A DNA stretch of 21,886 nt from Plakobranchus ocellatus (Eukaryota; Mollusca; Gastropoda; Plakobranchidae): assembly GCA_019648995.1 (NCBI GenBank), contig BLXT01000273.1:1052273-1074158 (forward strand), read 5' to 3'. Positions 1 through 12,800 of this stretch are shown here, piece after piece. The stretch's first letter is position 1; every line of letters starts with the position of its first letter. Under the pieces are notes generated by a model. That model ran no database searches. It had not been told where the DNA came from and saw nothing but the letters and a program-made list of their open reading frames with translations. Position numbers and translations under genes: made by a program.

Positions 1-706
1 TTTTTTTTTTTTTTTGTACTTTTAAATCCTTTTTGATCTTGTCTTATTCCTTCTGCCCCTGGTCTGCTGTCAGTGCTGACACATTTTAATGGAAAGTTTA
101 GTATAAAATGTATTACTTCAGCATCCTTTGGTCTTCTGCATTTATTTTGAATGCACCTGATATATGTAAAACTTTTAAGAAAACAATACCATCGATCAGA
201 ATCAACATAGCTCTATCTTGTTTTCACCATTGCAAACCTCATTCAAAAGAAATTCCATCCTGATTCAACAGTTCAGAATGTTCAAAATGTGCCTTATGGC
301 CCTTTTCAGACTTATATTTAGCTGTTTCTTTTCTGATAGAGTTATAATAACAAGAAAGATAATAAAAAGTAAATAAACATTAAGGTTTGTGCAAATGTCA
401 TTATTTTTAGCAAAAATAAAATTGCAGGTGCTTGTTCCCCTTAATCTTCTAGATTTTGCTGTTAAGAATCATAACTGCTTTCTAAGCCCAGTCTTAGACA
501 CTCTATACTCTATGCGTCTTGAAATCAGAATATGTTAAATTTTCCAGGCAAAGCTCTATTTCGGGACTTAAATGGCTTATACTTTGTATATATGTTATGT
601 GATGTATTATTTTTATGCTGGTTAATACAAGAGGTGGGGAGTCTCTAGCAAAAAAAAGGAGCGCCTTAACATTGAATCCATGCATTTTATTTCTTTTTTG
701 CCTTAG
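1..706 (+). other. Intron sequence upstream of first visible exon
   Basis: AT-rich, opening with a 15-base T run. I see no exon with CIP2A similarity on the plus strand. The minus-strand ORF at 503-841 mostly overlaps exon 1 antisense and is not a gene. Confidence 0.6.
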
Positions 707-855
707 GCATTTTTTGAGAGCAGCAATGTTGAACATATTCTGCAAATCATCTTCATGATTATGGTCAATGGGTTTAAAACAATGACATGGAAATATGCAG
801 CAGATTTGCTGATAGATCTTTTGAGGCTTCCCCACATGCAAGTCTGCATCAAAAG
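707..855 (+). CDS. CIP2A: CIP2A exon 1 of window (armadillo part)
   Basis: The acceptor is TTGCCTTAG at 698-706. The exon reads in frame from 707 and ends after AAA AG, the split codon being completed by the next exon. It encodes VEHILQIIFMIMVNG and KYAADLLIDLLRLP, aligning with the human stretch FQLIFNILING...KYSVDLLMDLLKNP. The donor is a poor GTTGGT (856), but only this junction keeps the conserved Lys-Arg-Tyr-Arg-His reading. Confidence 0.9.
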
Positions 856-3800
856 GTTGGTGGGATGTGGTAAGACGGGGATAGGAATGCAGCTTTAGTA
901 ATTCAGTGATAGTGTGAGTTGTACACCAATGTGTTGAAATTGTTAACTAGTAGTTATAGCTCCATCAAATATCTGAGTCAAACTATTTTTTATTCAGATC
1001 AAATTTGCTTGGCAACTTTTGTACAATTTGTTGGTTTCATGATTTTACTTTTTAAATAGGCGTACGTTTTGTTGGACCATAATTGTGCATAAATTTTTTT
1101 ATTAAAAAAAAACTCTGAAAGACCAAAAGATTAAAAGTCTACCAAATGAAGGGAACTTGATATGTGAAAAATCTTCTCTTTGAATTTTTTCTTTACAGCT
1201 TTTTAAAAGTGAATTATCAAATGTTAAAGCAAGGCTCTCAGTTATTCTTACTTTGTGAAGATACTTTTTATACATTCCCAATATATTTCAATTTAAAAAA
1301 TTAACATTCAAATCACACTGTATTCAAATTTCGAAAAAAACAAAGTTGAAGGCAAATTAAAAATGTACACTGCATGAACTAATACATTACTTAAGTTTTG
1401 GGAAAATTGTGTACTCATTGTTATGAAAAAGAAAGTAGTTTCTTGGACCTAAATAAATACCAACTTAATTTGATAGCTTAAATATTAACTTTCATTTTAT
1501 TTTCTTTCATTTTTTATTTTCACATAAGCAGTTGTTTTATTTGTTTGATTTTTTTTCCCTACTTAACAGATAATATATTTTGTCTGTGGTCAATAAAAAG
1601 CCAATGGTGAGAGTTTTTTGATCCCCTCAGATATCGGCACCTGTCAAAGTGCATGAGTGAAGTCTTATCCCTGCTGGCTATGGGATCAGAGGAAATCGTG
1701 GCTGAGGTAAGTACTGCACAAAATCAGCAATCAAATTTACACTAAGATATTCTGTCTGTCAAGATATCTGTATCTTTTTTTCTGACTACTTAATACTTGT
1801 AAAATCTAACCACCTTCATGCTATTTAGTTGAATAGGTGTAGAGAGGTGCTAAAATAAACTGTGACAATCGGTTGCTTGAGTGTGGACTCAGTTCAGATC
1901 TAGATCAGATCGAGATTGGGAATGGATAATATTGTGTTTTGACCTTGTTTGTTTGTAATGCTTGTCAGATTTTGAGTCGGCCTAAATCGGACCTATTTTT
2001 TAATTTAGTAGTTTTAGCTTTGTTTACCCTTTTAGAAAGAGGGATTTTTAGAAAATCTGGAAGGTGTGCAAATATTTTGTTTACAAGATGTTGTTAGATC
2101 ATAACCATGGTGCGTGTGTCATACTGGGAAGTTTGATTGGCTGTTAGATCATAACCATGGTGTGTGTGTCATACTGGGAAGTTTGATTGGCTGTTAGATC
2201 ATAACCATGGTGCGTGTGTCATACTGGGAAGTTTGATTGGCTGTTAGATCATAACCATGGTGCGTGTGTCATACTGGCAAGTTTGATTGGCTGTTAGATC
2301 ATAACCATGGTGCGTGTGTCATACTGGGAAGTTTGATTGGCCAATATTTTTAGCTTACCTTGATGACATGATTCGGTCACTTCTTCCTTGCTCTAGAAAT
2401 TCTAGAATATGCTACTGTATTAAAATAATCTTCTATTTGGTCTGTGCAAAGAATAACTGGTATTTTCTAGAGGTTGCGGGCGGTCAGTAATAAGAATGGT
2501 TAGGAGATCGTTAAAGTGAGCTTGCAGAGACTGCTGATTGAGAGCTTGTAGATCTATATAATTGTAGTAATTAAATTGCTGTTCTGACGCTATTTTTCTT
2601 TTAAATTAAAAAAAAACTTTTTATTCAATTTTTGGCAAGACTTGGAATGATTTCTGTTCTTCAGTCTATTTAAAGGAACTCATTGTCTCAGGCAGTGCTA
2701 AACTAGACCTAAAACGAAATATCACCAAGCCATTCGTGACATAAACTCTTTTTGAATAAATTTACATCAATAAAATTTGTATCTGGCAATTAAATGTTTA
2801 GAAACCAGATCAAATGATAAGGGAAAGGCAAATGCATAGCATTGATGACTTGATCATGACTTTTTGATGGGTTTTGAAGAGATATACACAGGGGCCTATC
2901 CTTTTTTTGTCATTATTTTAAGAATAGACATGAAATTGTTTAAGAAGTTGTACTTATCAAACACAAAATTAATCCCAAAGTGACCTTCGTTCTTTTGTTT
3001 TGTTTTTCTCTTCTTCATAATTCTTCAGTTGTTCCAAGTCCTGCTGAGTCTGTGTTCTGCTCCAGCTGTTCGTCAGACGGTCAATGTTGTGTTGTTTAGC
3101 TCACTGTCGCAGGGGCGGCTCTCTGTCCAGTCTCTGCTGGACAGTGTCCACTGTGAACAGCAACAGCAGCAGACACTGTCTGCAGGCACAGATCCTCTGT
3201 TGTGCTGCCTCCATTGGGCTGCCCTCGTCTCCAGGGGAAGCAACAGTCGGGTTTCCTGTGTGGCCCTCGATTTCCTCATTGATTCTTGCCAGGTAGGAAT
3301 GTCATCACATTTTCAGGGTTGCTACTTTTCCGTCTTTTTCATGCAGAATAATCCAGTCCTATTTGATAGTTATGTTTGGCGGTTAGTTAATTCAATCTGT
3401 CCAAATGTGTTATGGGGCATTGTAAGGGTTGGGTGTCTAAAATTTTTTCAGGCTTTTTGAAAGTTGGGTGGTGGCATTCCTACATTTTGATTCAGTAACT
3501 GTCTACATGTGGTGTTGTGCAGGTAAGGGATTTCACCAACATGAAATTATTTCTTGGTTTGCTTATTGCATGTATATATCATTACTCCTTACTCGTCTTG
3601 TAATCAGTGTAAAAATTTGGTGCAGCTCCGGACACTTAAAGATAAGATAATTGAGAAAGATTAAATTCATAAATTTAAAGAAGAGAAAAATCAAATCAAA
3701 TTCAGCCTTCTCCCCGCATCTTTTTTGAAGAAAAATTTACATCTTTGGATGGTGGGGCAAAAAACATTTCTTTTTACATTTCTTGAAAGTGATGTTTTGA

Positions 3801-6800
3801 TTAGGCTTGCCTTTTTTCAACAAAGAGTCCTTGATTTAAATTAGAATGATCAGGGGTAGTTCCTTTGCACATGTGATGTTTTGTCTAAAGTCTTTTTATC
3901 TTATTAGCAAATTTTCTTTATACTTCCCAAGATAAGCCCTGATTATCAAGGATATGATATCCTTATAGCCAACATAAAAAGCATGTTTTTTCAAGATTTA
4001 ATTTTTCTTAAATGATATGAAGCAAGGCTTATTAGACCTTTTAATTAATTTGTGTGTGATGAGGTATTGGTGGCCACCCTTTTTCCCAGGATTGTATGTG
4101 TGGGCCAGATGGGGCACAGACATTGGTACACCTGATTCCTGCTCTAGCAGATATACTCTCCAGACCTGAGCAAACAAAATGTACAGACAAACTTGTACGC
4201 CTCATCAAATTGCTTTCAGGTAAGACAGCTGTAATAGTCACTCAAAATTATTGAGGAAATATGATTTACTAGATGGATTAGATAATCAGAGTTATGGTCT
4301 TACACTCTGAAATGGACAATCTTAGTTCCTAGTTAGCTTCACCTAGACATTATTTTTGGAAATTTAAGCTAAATATTGGTTTGAACTTAGATATTTGTCC
4401 TTTGAACAAAAGAAAAATTCAAACTATTTAAGATTTCAGGGAAAGGACAACAATCAACCAGTCAGATGCAGTGCTCCTTAAGGTCAGCAACCTTGTCCTT
4501 CCAAAGGTCATGTATTTTTCACAGCTGAAATTTTGTCCAGTATTTTGTCTGCTCTCATCCTTTAGTTGCGCCCACCCAGCGGTGTGGATCTCTCCTAAGC
4601 TCTGCATCGCTTGCTTTAGATATTCCATGCCATCTCTTCTCATAAGTGTGACTGAAAAATATTGCTTGTCAGCTTGACTAATGATCTGTCACTCTCTTCT
4701 CTTCTCTCTGGACTTCTACTTTTGACTTCTTCCCAAGAACAATATTGCAAAAAAAATTTTAAATAAGCGATAAAAATTCTTTTGGTATATTATACAATAT
4801 ATTATTTTTTTATTGCTTTAGTTGCACCAAGTTTTATTTGCTGCTCTCTCTTCAAGTTAATACTGGGAGTTGTGGGGGGAAAAAATTTGGCCTTGCAAAA
4901 GCAATATATAATACATGACTAACGACGATGTGAAATAAATTTTGATTGTAATTTTTACTTACATTTGATCATTTTTTATACAGATGTTTCTGGAAGAATG
5001 ACAATTTTTCTTTTGTTGCTTTACCATTTTTCTCATCAGTTCTGTGTTCTGACAAGGAAAACCGTGAGTGTCTGGGAGGTTTGTTAAAGCAGTCGGTTGT
5101 GTCTGATCTGGTAGAGAAACAGCTTACCAGTAGTTACATCTCATATGCAGCTGCAACTTCGCCATTTCTAGCTGATGCTGACCGAGATTCAAAGTAAGAT
5201 CATTAGCTGTCAGTCACTGAAAAGAGTTAACTCATGCCATCGTAGGTCATCAAAATCTTTCTAATTTTGAAACATATGGTTTAAAATTCTAAAAAAATAG
5301 CAAAAAAGTATGTTTTGTTCAATCACCATTGAATGTTTCATCAGATATCTTGTGCTCAGGGATGCCAGTTTTCCGATTTTAACAGAATTTCCGACTTTTG
5401 GCCTCATTTTTATTACTAAAAAGTCAATTATGCTTTAAATACAGTTTTGGAAAAACTGTATTCTATACAAGTTTCTTGCTTTTTTGTCAGAGGCCACGGG
5501 CATCCCTTTGCCCTATCTTTTTGGCCTCAGTTTAATCATCATGGCATTTTTTTTTCTATTAAATTTTATGGAAAACATCTATCACTATTTAACTATTTAA
5601 ATATAGTCTGTTGAATTCTAGTGAAATGTAATTAAAAGCTTTTCACTCGATCCTTTTCCATTGGCCTCTTGAATTCCTTATCAGTTCTACCTATACAACA
5701 GGATTAAATATAAAAGACGAGAAATTCTATTTCGTTTTTTTTTCTATCTCTTTCTTTTGCAGAACAACAAGTGGACACTGCATCCTTCTCCTTCTCGACC
5801 TTGGTGTGCGGCTGAGGAAGTATGTCCGAGGAATTCAGGAGTATCTCACAAAGATTTTACACGTAAGTTTGATTTTGTGACTAGCTCCAATATTCCCCCC
5901 TCACATGTAAGAAAATCTCACAAAGATCGTACATGTAGATTTGAATTCATGTGCAGCTCCAATATTTTTCTTAAGAAAGAAAGAAAGACGATGACACAGG
6001 GTTACTGCTTTTTGCACAGGAAAATTTTCTCCACATGGCTTGAGACTTCTGACCTTTCAGTATGAGATGACTTCTTTAGGGGATGTCTTATATGAGGCCA
6101 GCAACCTCATATGCTATCGCCACAGTGCATCTATTATTTATTTATTAATTCAAGACTAGGTGCAGACAGACTTATATTTTGCATATTTTGCTATATTCAA
6201 ATTGTGGGGTTTCCTCAGACTGAAAAAAACAAAACCAGCAAAATGATGATATTCTAGTTTCATTGCACATACTATAACATGTATAGTAATAATACAATGT
6301 CAGGCATGAATTACATAAGACAAATTTTTAACTTATTCCAATTGAAAAAAAAAAAATGGTAAATTTTATTGAAAAAAAATAATGTACTCCTCTATTAAAA
6401 ATTGCTTTGGCATTTTCTATAAGAAGCAAGGAAAATGTTTTTTGATTTTAAGATTGTTCTTGATCTTTCAAGGATTCACGCCTGCTGGATGTGATGGCCA
6501 TGGGGCTTACATCCTCCGACCAAGAGCACGTTGGCATGGCCCTCAGGCTTGTCTGTTTTGCTATGGGAGCTGAGGAGGCTCAGCCAGATGTTGTGTGAGT
6601 AGCCTCAGGTCTCAGTATTTGCTTCTCCATTGCCAGTCTATCATTAATTAGGGAAAAAAGGTGCCCTAGCATGTTAGAATTGTCGTAGAAATATATGATT
6701 TATGTTAAAATTTAATTATGATAAAACTAAAACAGAAAAATAGTGCTTTTTTAAACGAATGCATTTCTAGGTTGGTCAAACTAGCCTCTATGCAGGTGTA

Positions 6801-9800
6801 TATCTGTATAATATAAGATTAAGAAAAGAAACTTATAAGATGTTCTTTAGCAATTTTATCAGAATGAAAATTAAAATGCTTAGTATCATAAAACGCTCAT
6901 GTTTTGTCCTTTTGCTTGAAAAGAAAAAAGGAACAAACTATTGATGTAGCTTGGAGGGAAGTCAAAATAAGGAGATAGAATCAAAAGTTTACAATTGATT
7001 GTTATTGGGAAACAGCTTGTAGGTCCACCCAGCCTGTTCTATCTAGCAATTTTTACGGACACTTGTATTTTGTCATTTTATGTCATGCGGTAGTGGCAAC
7101 AGATATTTGTTTTTTTCCATACTTCAGAATGGTTTCTTGCCATTTTTGAGTTTTCAGATCTCAGTATGGGTGTGAGAGGTAGTGCTAGAGACAAAGAACA
7201 CATCTCGCATGTTTTGCAGGATCACTGTATGTGCGTTTTTCTTTTTGTTTTTATTTGAATGACTTTGGTTTCTATTTCTACGATTTTTACTTTTCTTTCT
7301 TTCTTCAGCCTATGCAACTCCGTGGCGTGTCTCAACAACCAAAAACATCAGGGTCAGCAGTTGCTCCACCACTCCAGACAATCTGCGGATCCAAGCAACC
7401 TCAGTTCCTCGCTGGGCAAAATCCCAATGGGAGGATTGTATGGCATGGACAACAAAGAGAACCACAGGCCGAGCCCTCTGTGCTGCAGCACTCCAGTCTC
7501 CCAGGTGGAGAATCTGATGGGAAGGGGGTTCAGCCATCAGCACCAGCAACAGCCGCAGCAGCAACAGCTGTCTGGCAAGGAGGGACAGCATCACTCGCTT
7601 GAGAGTTTGATAGAGAGAATGGAAGCTGTAATGGAGGTGAGCTTAGCTCTACTACCACAGCTAGAGGAATGTTTGAATGCTATATAATATAATATAGTGT
7701 AGTTTGATTAGATTTTGTGACCATCACTTGCTTGAGTTTGATCGAAAGAATGGAAGCTGTAATGGAGGTAAGCTTAGCTCTACTACCACAGCTAGAGGAA
7801 TGTTTGAATGCTATATAATATAATATAGTGTAGTTTGATTAAATTTTGTGACCATCACTTGCTTGAGAGTTTGATTGAGAGAATTGAAGCTGTGGAGGAG
7901 ACAAGCTCAGCTTTACTATGTCAGCTACGGGAAAGCTTGGAAACTATGTAGTAATATAGCTTGATTAGATTTTGTCATCATTACTTGCTTGAGAGATTTA
8001 CAAAATGAAAGCTGACGAAGGAGACCTCAGCTCTGCTATCACAGCTACAGGAATGGTTGAACGCTGTAATAAAGAAGCTTGATTAGATCTTCTGTGCCAT
8101 CACTCGCTAGTGTATTTGATTGAGAAAATAGAAGCTGTGATGAAGGCAAATTTGACTGCAAATACAAGCACAAGAAAGGCTCCTCTAGATCCTGGTTGCA
8201 TTTATATTCTCATTTCTTTGATAGTTTTTTTTTTTGCCTCCAAACTTGTCTTTCTGTGGTGGCTATGCTCAGCCAAATGACAATTTGTTAGGGCTTTTTT
8301 TTGGTCATTCTGATATTTATAATTTTTTTAGTATTTTATTTATGTTGCTGTTTTTTTTTTTTAGATAATGTCATTCCTTCTTCTCTTTATGCTTTAAAAT
8401 AGATATTTTGCTCTATCAGACTTTGATTTTAAAAAAATTGAATCATACCTTTCTTTCAGCCTTAAATGCAGTTTATTGTATTATTTTAAGAGAAAGAAAA
8501 TTGTGTATCTTCTTTTTTCACAGCCTAAAGATTCCAAGAGTGCAGAAGTTATTGAGATCTTTGAACATCACATCAAAGCTTTACAGGTAACAAATCTTTT
8601 GTTTAATTCTGTTTTTATCACAATGCATTTTGCTTGAGACATTCACAGACTAAAGAACCAATGTTTCCTAAATGATTTCTGAGTGCATGAAATTATTGAC
8701 AAACTGTTAAGGCAAATCCTTTTTTTTCCTTTTCCATATATCGGATAGCGGCCTGATGGTCAAACTCAATATCCTATAGCATTCTCAGCAATGCAGTTAG
8801 ATATTCTTGTAGACATTGGAAAAGATTCTGCTCTGATATGCTCGTTTTTTCATGTTTCTCTCTGGATGTAAAATTTTCATCAAGATAAACCTTTTCCTCA
8901 GATCTAGACTTGTCTTTCCCTGAGCAATAGTAAGTTATCTCAGGAAACACGAGAGTTAACAGAAAACTTTTTTTATTGATTCTGACAAATCAGACGCAAC
9001 TCGGTGGAATCAGGCTAAAATTTCACAATTAGTTGATATTGAGTCTTCGGCATCATGAGAATGCCTTCTTTTCCTTGTATTTGATGCAAAATATAGTTTG
9101 AAAGGTTTTCTAAACATGCCATCTGAGTTGATGCATGTTTTTAAATGACAAGCTATTATTTTGATATTTTTTTCAATTGTTATATGTTTGTTTGGTTTCC
9201 ATTTCTTTTCTTTTTTTTTTTTTTTATTTTCATTTCATACAAAGCACAGACTATAAGTTATTAAACTTTCAGAAAGCTTTGCCATCTTCAGCATTTTGAG
9301 AAACAATGGATTTAAGACTAATATGAAGGCATTAAAGTCAGCTAATCTCAAGCTTTATTTAATATATGCTCTATGTTGGGGCCAAATGTTTTGTGCCTCA
9401 ATTTTGTGAACAAATATTTTGAATTGCATGTTATATTGTGAGCAATTTATTGATTTCTTTGAAAATGTCTTTTGTCTTTTTGTGTGAGATCAGATAAAAG
9501 AGGAGCATCTGAACAACCTCTTGGAGGCCAAGGCCCTGGCGTTGACGCAGGCTGACCGTGTCATAGCGCAGCTGAGGAGTCGGGAAGCGGCTCATGCTAC
9601 AGAGGTCTGAGCTCACACATAAACTCATACATACATAACATGTTCATTATTTTGGTTGCATAGAATACTTGGTGCTTTTCAAACTTTGGTTTCTGGCTTA
9701 CATACACTCCATGTCACGGTTTGTGTTTATATAGTCACCCATAAATGAGCAGTAATGAAGCAGAGGTTCTGTGATTTCTCTTTTTGGTTCTTTTATTAGA

Positions 9801-12800
9801 TTTTTTCTTATAATGTCTTCATTTGTAAATTAAAAAAAAAAATTTTGTCAGAATTATCAATGATAATTTAAATGATGAAAAATATCTTTGCATTCTGACA
9901 CCTGAGAGCAACATTTAAAAAAAAAATAAACTTATCAGTTTATTTTAACTATTTTTTAATTATGTTTAACATATGCCACTGAATTTTTCTTGGTGATATA
10001 AGTGGTGAAAACGTATTAAAAAAAATATTTTTCATTTACAGTTGCCATGGTAATGGCTGCCATCTTGAATTTCAATCAGCTAATTATGTGATTTCAAAAT
10101 ATATCCCCTCCTACAGTTGAAATCAATAACATAAAAGTCAGGAGCCCCCCCCCCCCTTATTTTAAGCAACTATGATCATTTTTTTTTGTTGAATGAGCAT
10201 CAAATTTCCAATGTTCGTGCAGCTACAATTTTGTCAACAATTATTAACTTCTTCAGTGTGAAATAAATTTGGAAAATAATGTTATCTGGATACGTCATAA
10301 CAGCTTGTTATTTATGGATTAATCGGCCTGGACTGGATTGACTTTTTCTTGCCTAAAAGAATTTGAATCACTGAACTGATGGTAGAATCTAGCTTTTGGA
10401 AAAGATATGAATGAAGCTTTCACAAAAAATTACACAGGCAACACAACTAAGGCTGCTTGGAAAATTATAACAAAGTGCTGAAACAAGAAAAACTCTCATT
10501 CTGTCATTAGAAGGCTACCATAATGGCCTTTTGATTAACAAAAAATTCTTCTGAATTCCTCTGTATTGCAAAGGTAAGTTTTCGCTTGGATTTCGGCCAC
10601 TTGAGGAAGTTTTTGATTTTGAGTAGAGCAAAATCATAACTTTAGCTTGTAGCTAAATGTGGCCATAGTAATCCTGTATCTCATGATTTAAACTTTTTTG
10701 GTTAGAGTTTTGTTCCATCCTTTACCTACTTGAACATTTTTTTCCCCCTCAGATGAAGAAACTACAAAGTATATTGAAGAAGTCAGAGGGAAAAATCGAG
10801 AGCACCGTATCACAGATGAATGACTTGAGGATAAAATCTGAACAACTCAAGGCTCAGCTAGACCAACAGTGAGTGGACAACACAAACCTATTTCAGTGTG
10901 TCCGAACCGGAGTAGCTGTTTGTTGTCTTTTTTTCTATGATTTCTTTCCTAAAAAATATTTAATTTTTCATTTTTTTAGCTTTTTTTTTTTTTTCCCCTG
11001 TGATTGAAGATAAAAAAAGTTATCAGATCTTAAGTGTTTATGTGTGCCAAAATCTGGTGAAGTCTTTTGTGACCGCAAGAAGATTTTTTTTTCTAGTGTG
11101 GTCTATTTTCTATTTTTGTTCATTCTAAACATAAACTCTGATGTTTGATGGCGTCAACATGTATTAAAATAATACTTCGGCTCTGGTTTTGATTCTGACA
11201 GATTACAAGGAAAGGCTGACGAGATTGACACTCTACAAAGGAAATGCTCAGAGCTGACTGAAAAGTAAGTTGTGATTCTCTCTGCTCACTCACACATGTG
11301 TCACGTGATAGGCCAGTAACTTTTACTGGACACTTTCCTATATCTTCAATTTAAACTAATCTTCTTCATTGTTGTAGGGGGAAACACAATTATCTTAGAT
11401 CGTCCAAATGACGTTGATGTCGAATAATCCATTTGAGGACAAAAAAATTCCAATTTGTTGTTTTCTGCTTTTAAAGTTTTTTTTAAAAGAATTTTATTTG
11501 TATACATCTTACAAAGGAATGGTGGCTTACCTGCTAGGGCATTTAGCTACCATGATAGAGGTCCAAGGTTCAAATCCCAGTTCAGGCCTAGAAAATTTTT
11601 CATTGCTCCTCTTGTCCACTTAGCACTAAATGGGTAGCTAGGTGTCTAGAGGCACCGGGGAAAGCAATTGTAAACTACCTCAGAATTTTGAATGCCAAGA
11701 GCAATTAGGACCCCACTCCTGGTTTCCTTACACGTTCCGGAAATTCCAGATTCGTTCCGGAATTCTACCAGAAAATGACCTGCGTTCCGGAAATCCGCAT
11801 TTTTATGACAAAATCCGGAACTTCGCCAATTTGTGATTGGTCATACTCTCAGAAATAAACCTAGTCTAGATTTAGTGGCGCTTTTTCTGCATAAATAACG
11901 CAAGAATATTAAAGGACTTAAAGAGAAAAAAATAACGGCGTTAACACCGGGACAAACTTTTGAAACTTATTAAATGCAAGGCACTCTTTGCTAGACCTTT
12001 TTTCATAACACCGAGCATGCATCTAGCAGACTGAAGAGGGATTGGGGTGGTTTGGGGCAAACCTATAGGTGCAGTGTATGTATGGACGAACATCATTGTT
12101 AGGCCTACCATCACTGACTGTTGTCCCGTCGACGGTCGGTCATTCACGCTGTGACGTCACTCACCTGGATTAGGGTTTTTTTTCAACAGACATATCTTTG
12201 CGAGGAAAGCAAGTTCGAAAATTCTGACAGCAAATTTGAAATCAGCGACCTCAATTTAAGGAAATCATCGGGGCAGAATTTCAATTTTAATGAAAATAAT
12301 TTTGGCATAATTTTCCCGTTTTAAATTTGTCAACTGTACTATTGAAAGTCAACTTTATTATCGAGACATCGAGACTACCTATACGCGTCTTATACCTAGA
12401 GAAGTTATAAACCCAGCATTGAACTTAGGCTCGGTGCGAGACTGTCTCATTGATGCTAGGCTCTTACCATTGCCAGTTCCACGATAATACTATGACAGAA
12501 CTAATATAGTACAATCAGGCCTGCGTATCTTGGATAAGTCTACGTCTCTTCAAAATGACCGAAAAGAAATTGCTCTACACAGAAGCTCCAATCCGCAAAA
12601 GATGACAGTATTGTATTCGAAAAGAATGCATCGAGGCTAGGCATCCGCATTTTAGGGATAGAATAGGGAAATGTTTAATGGAATTTTCTGTTTGAGAAAT
12701 GTTAATAAAATTGAATTCCAATGGTAATATTGAAATAAGTGACTCCAAGTTAAGCAAGACGGAGGCTAAATGTTAAGCAGTTGGCTTAGCGTTAGTGCCG

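Noticed and set aside
503-841. 112-codon minus-strand ORF
   Set aside because: It lies largely antisense to CIP2A exon 1, which has strong homology on the plus strand; no protein features of its own.
2092-2341. CRISPR-like array
   Set aside because: Units are head to tail with no unique spacers, in a eukaryotic intron; it is a minisatellite.
3084-3296. Alternate-frame ORFs over exon 3
   Set aside because: Shadows of the homologous frame at 3029-3292.
7231-7602. 123-codon plus-strand ORF and 94-codon minus-strand ORF (7310-7594) over exon 8
   Set aside because: Alternate-frame readings of exon 8. Only the frame joined to exon 7 and ending LESLIERMEAVME matches CIP2A.
10145-10156. Run of 12 C as a structural motif
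   Set aside because: A lone homopolymer; it does not form the four-tract pattern needed for an i-motif or G-quadruplex.
11523-11576. Functional tRNA gene
   Set aside because: A and B boxes are present, but I could not fold a cloverleaf with convincing acceptor and anticodon stems, and a non-tRNA body follows; SINE head is the better call.
12152-12159. CRE palindrome TGACGTCA as an intronic enhancer
   Set aside because: A single 8-bp match within a probable repeat is not evidence of regulation.
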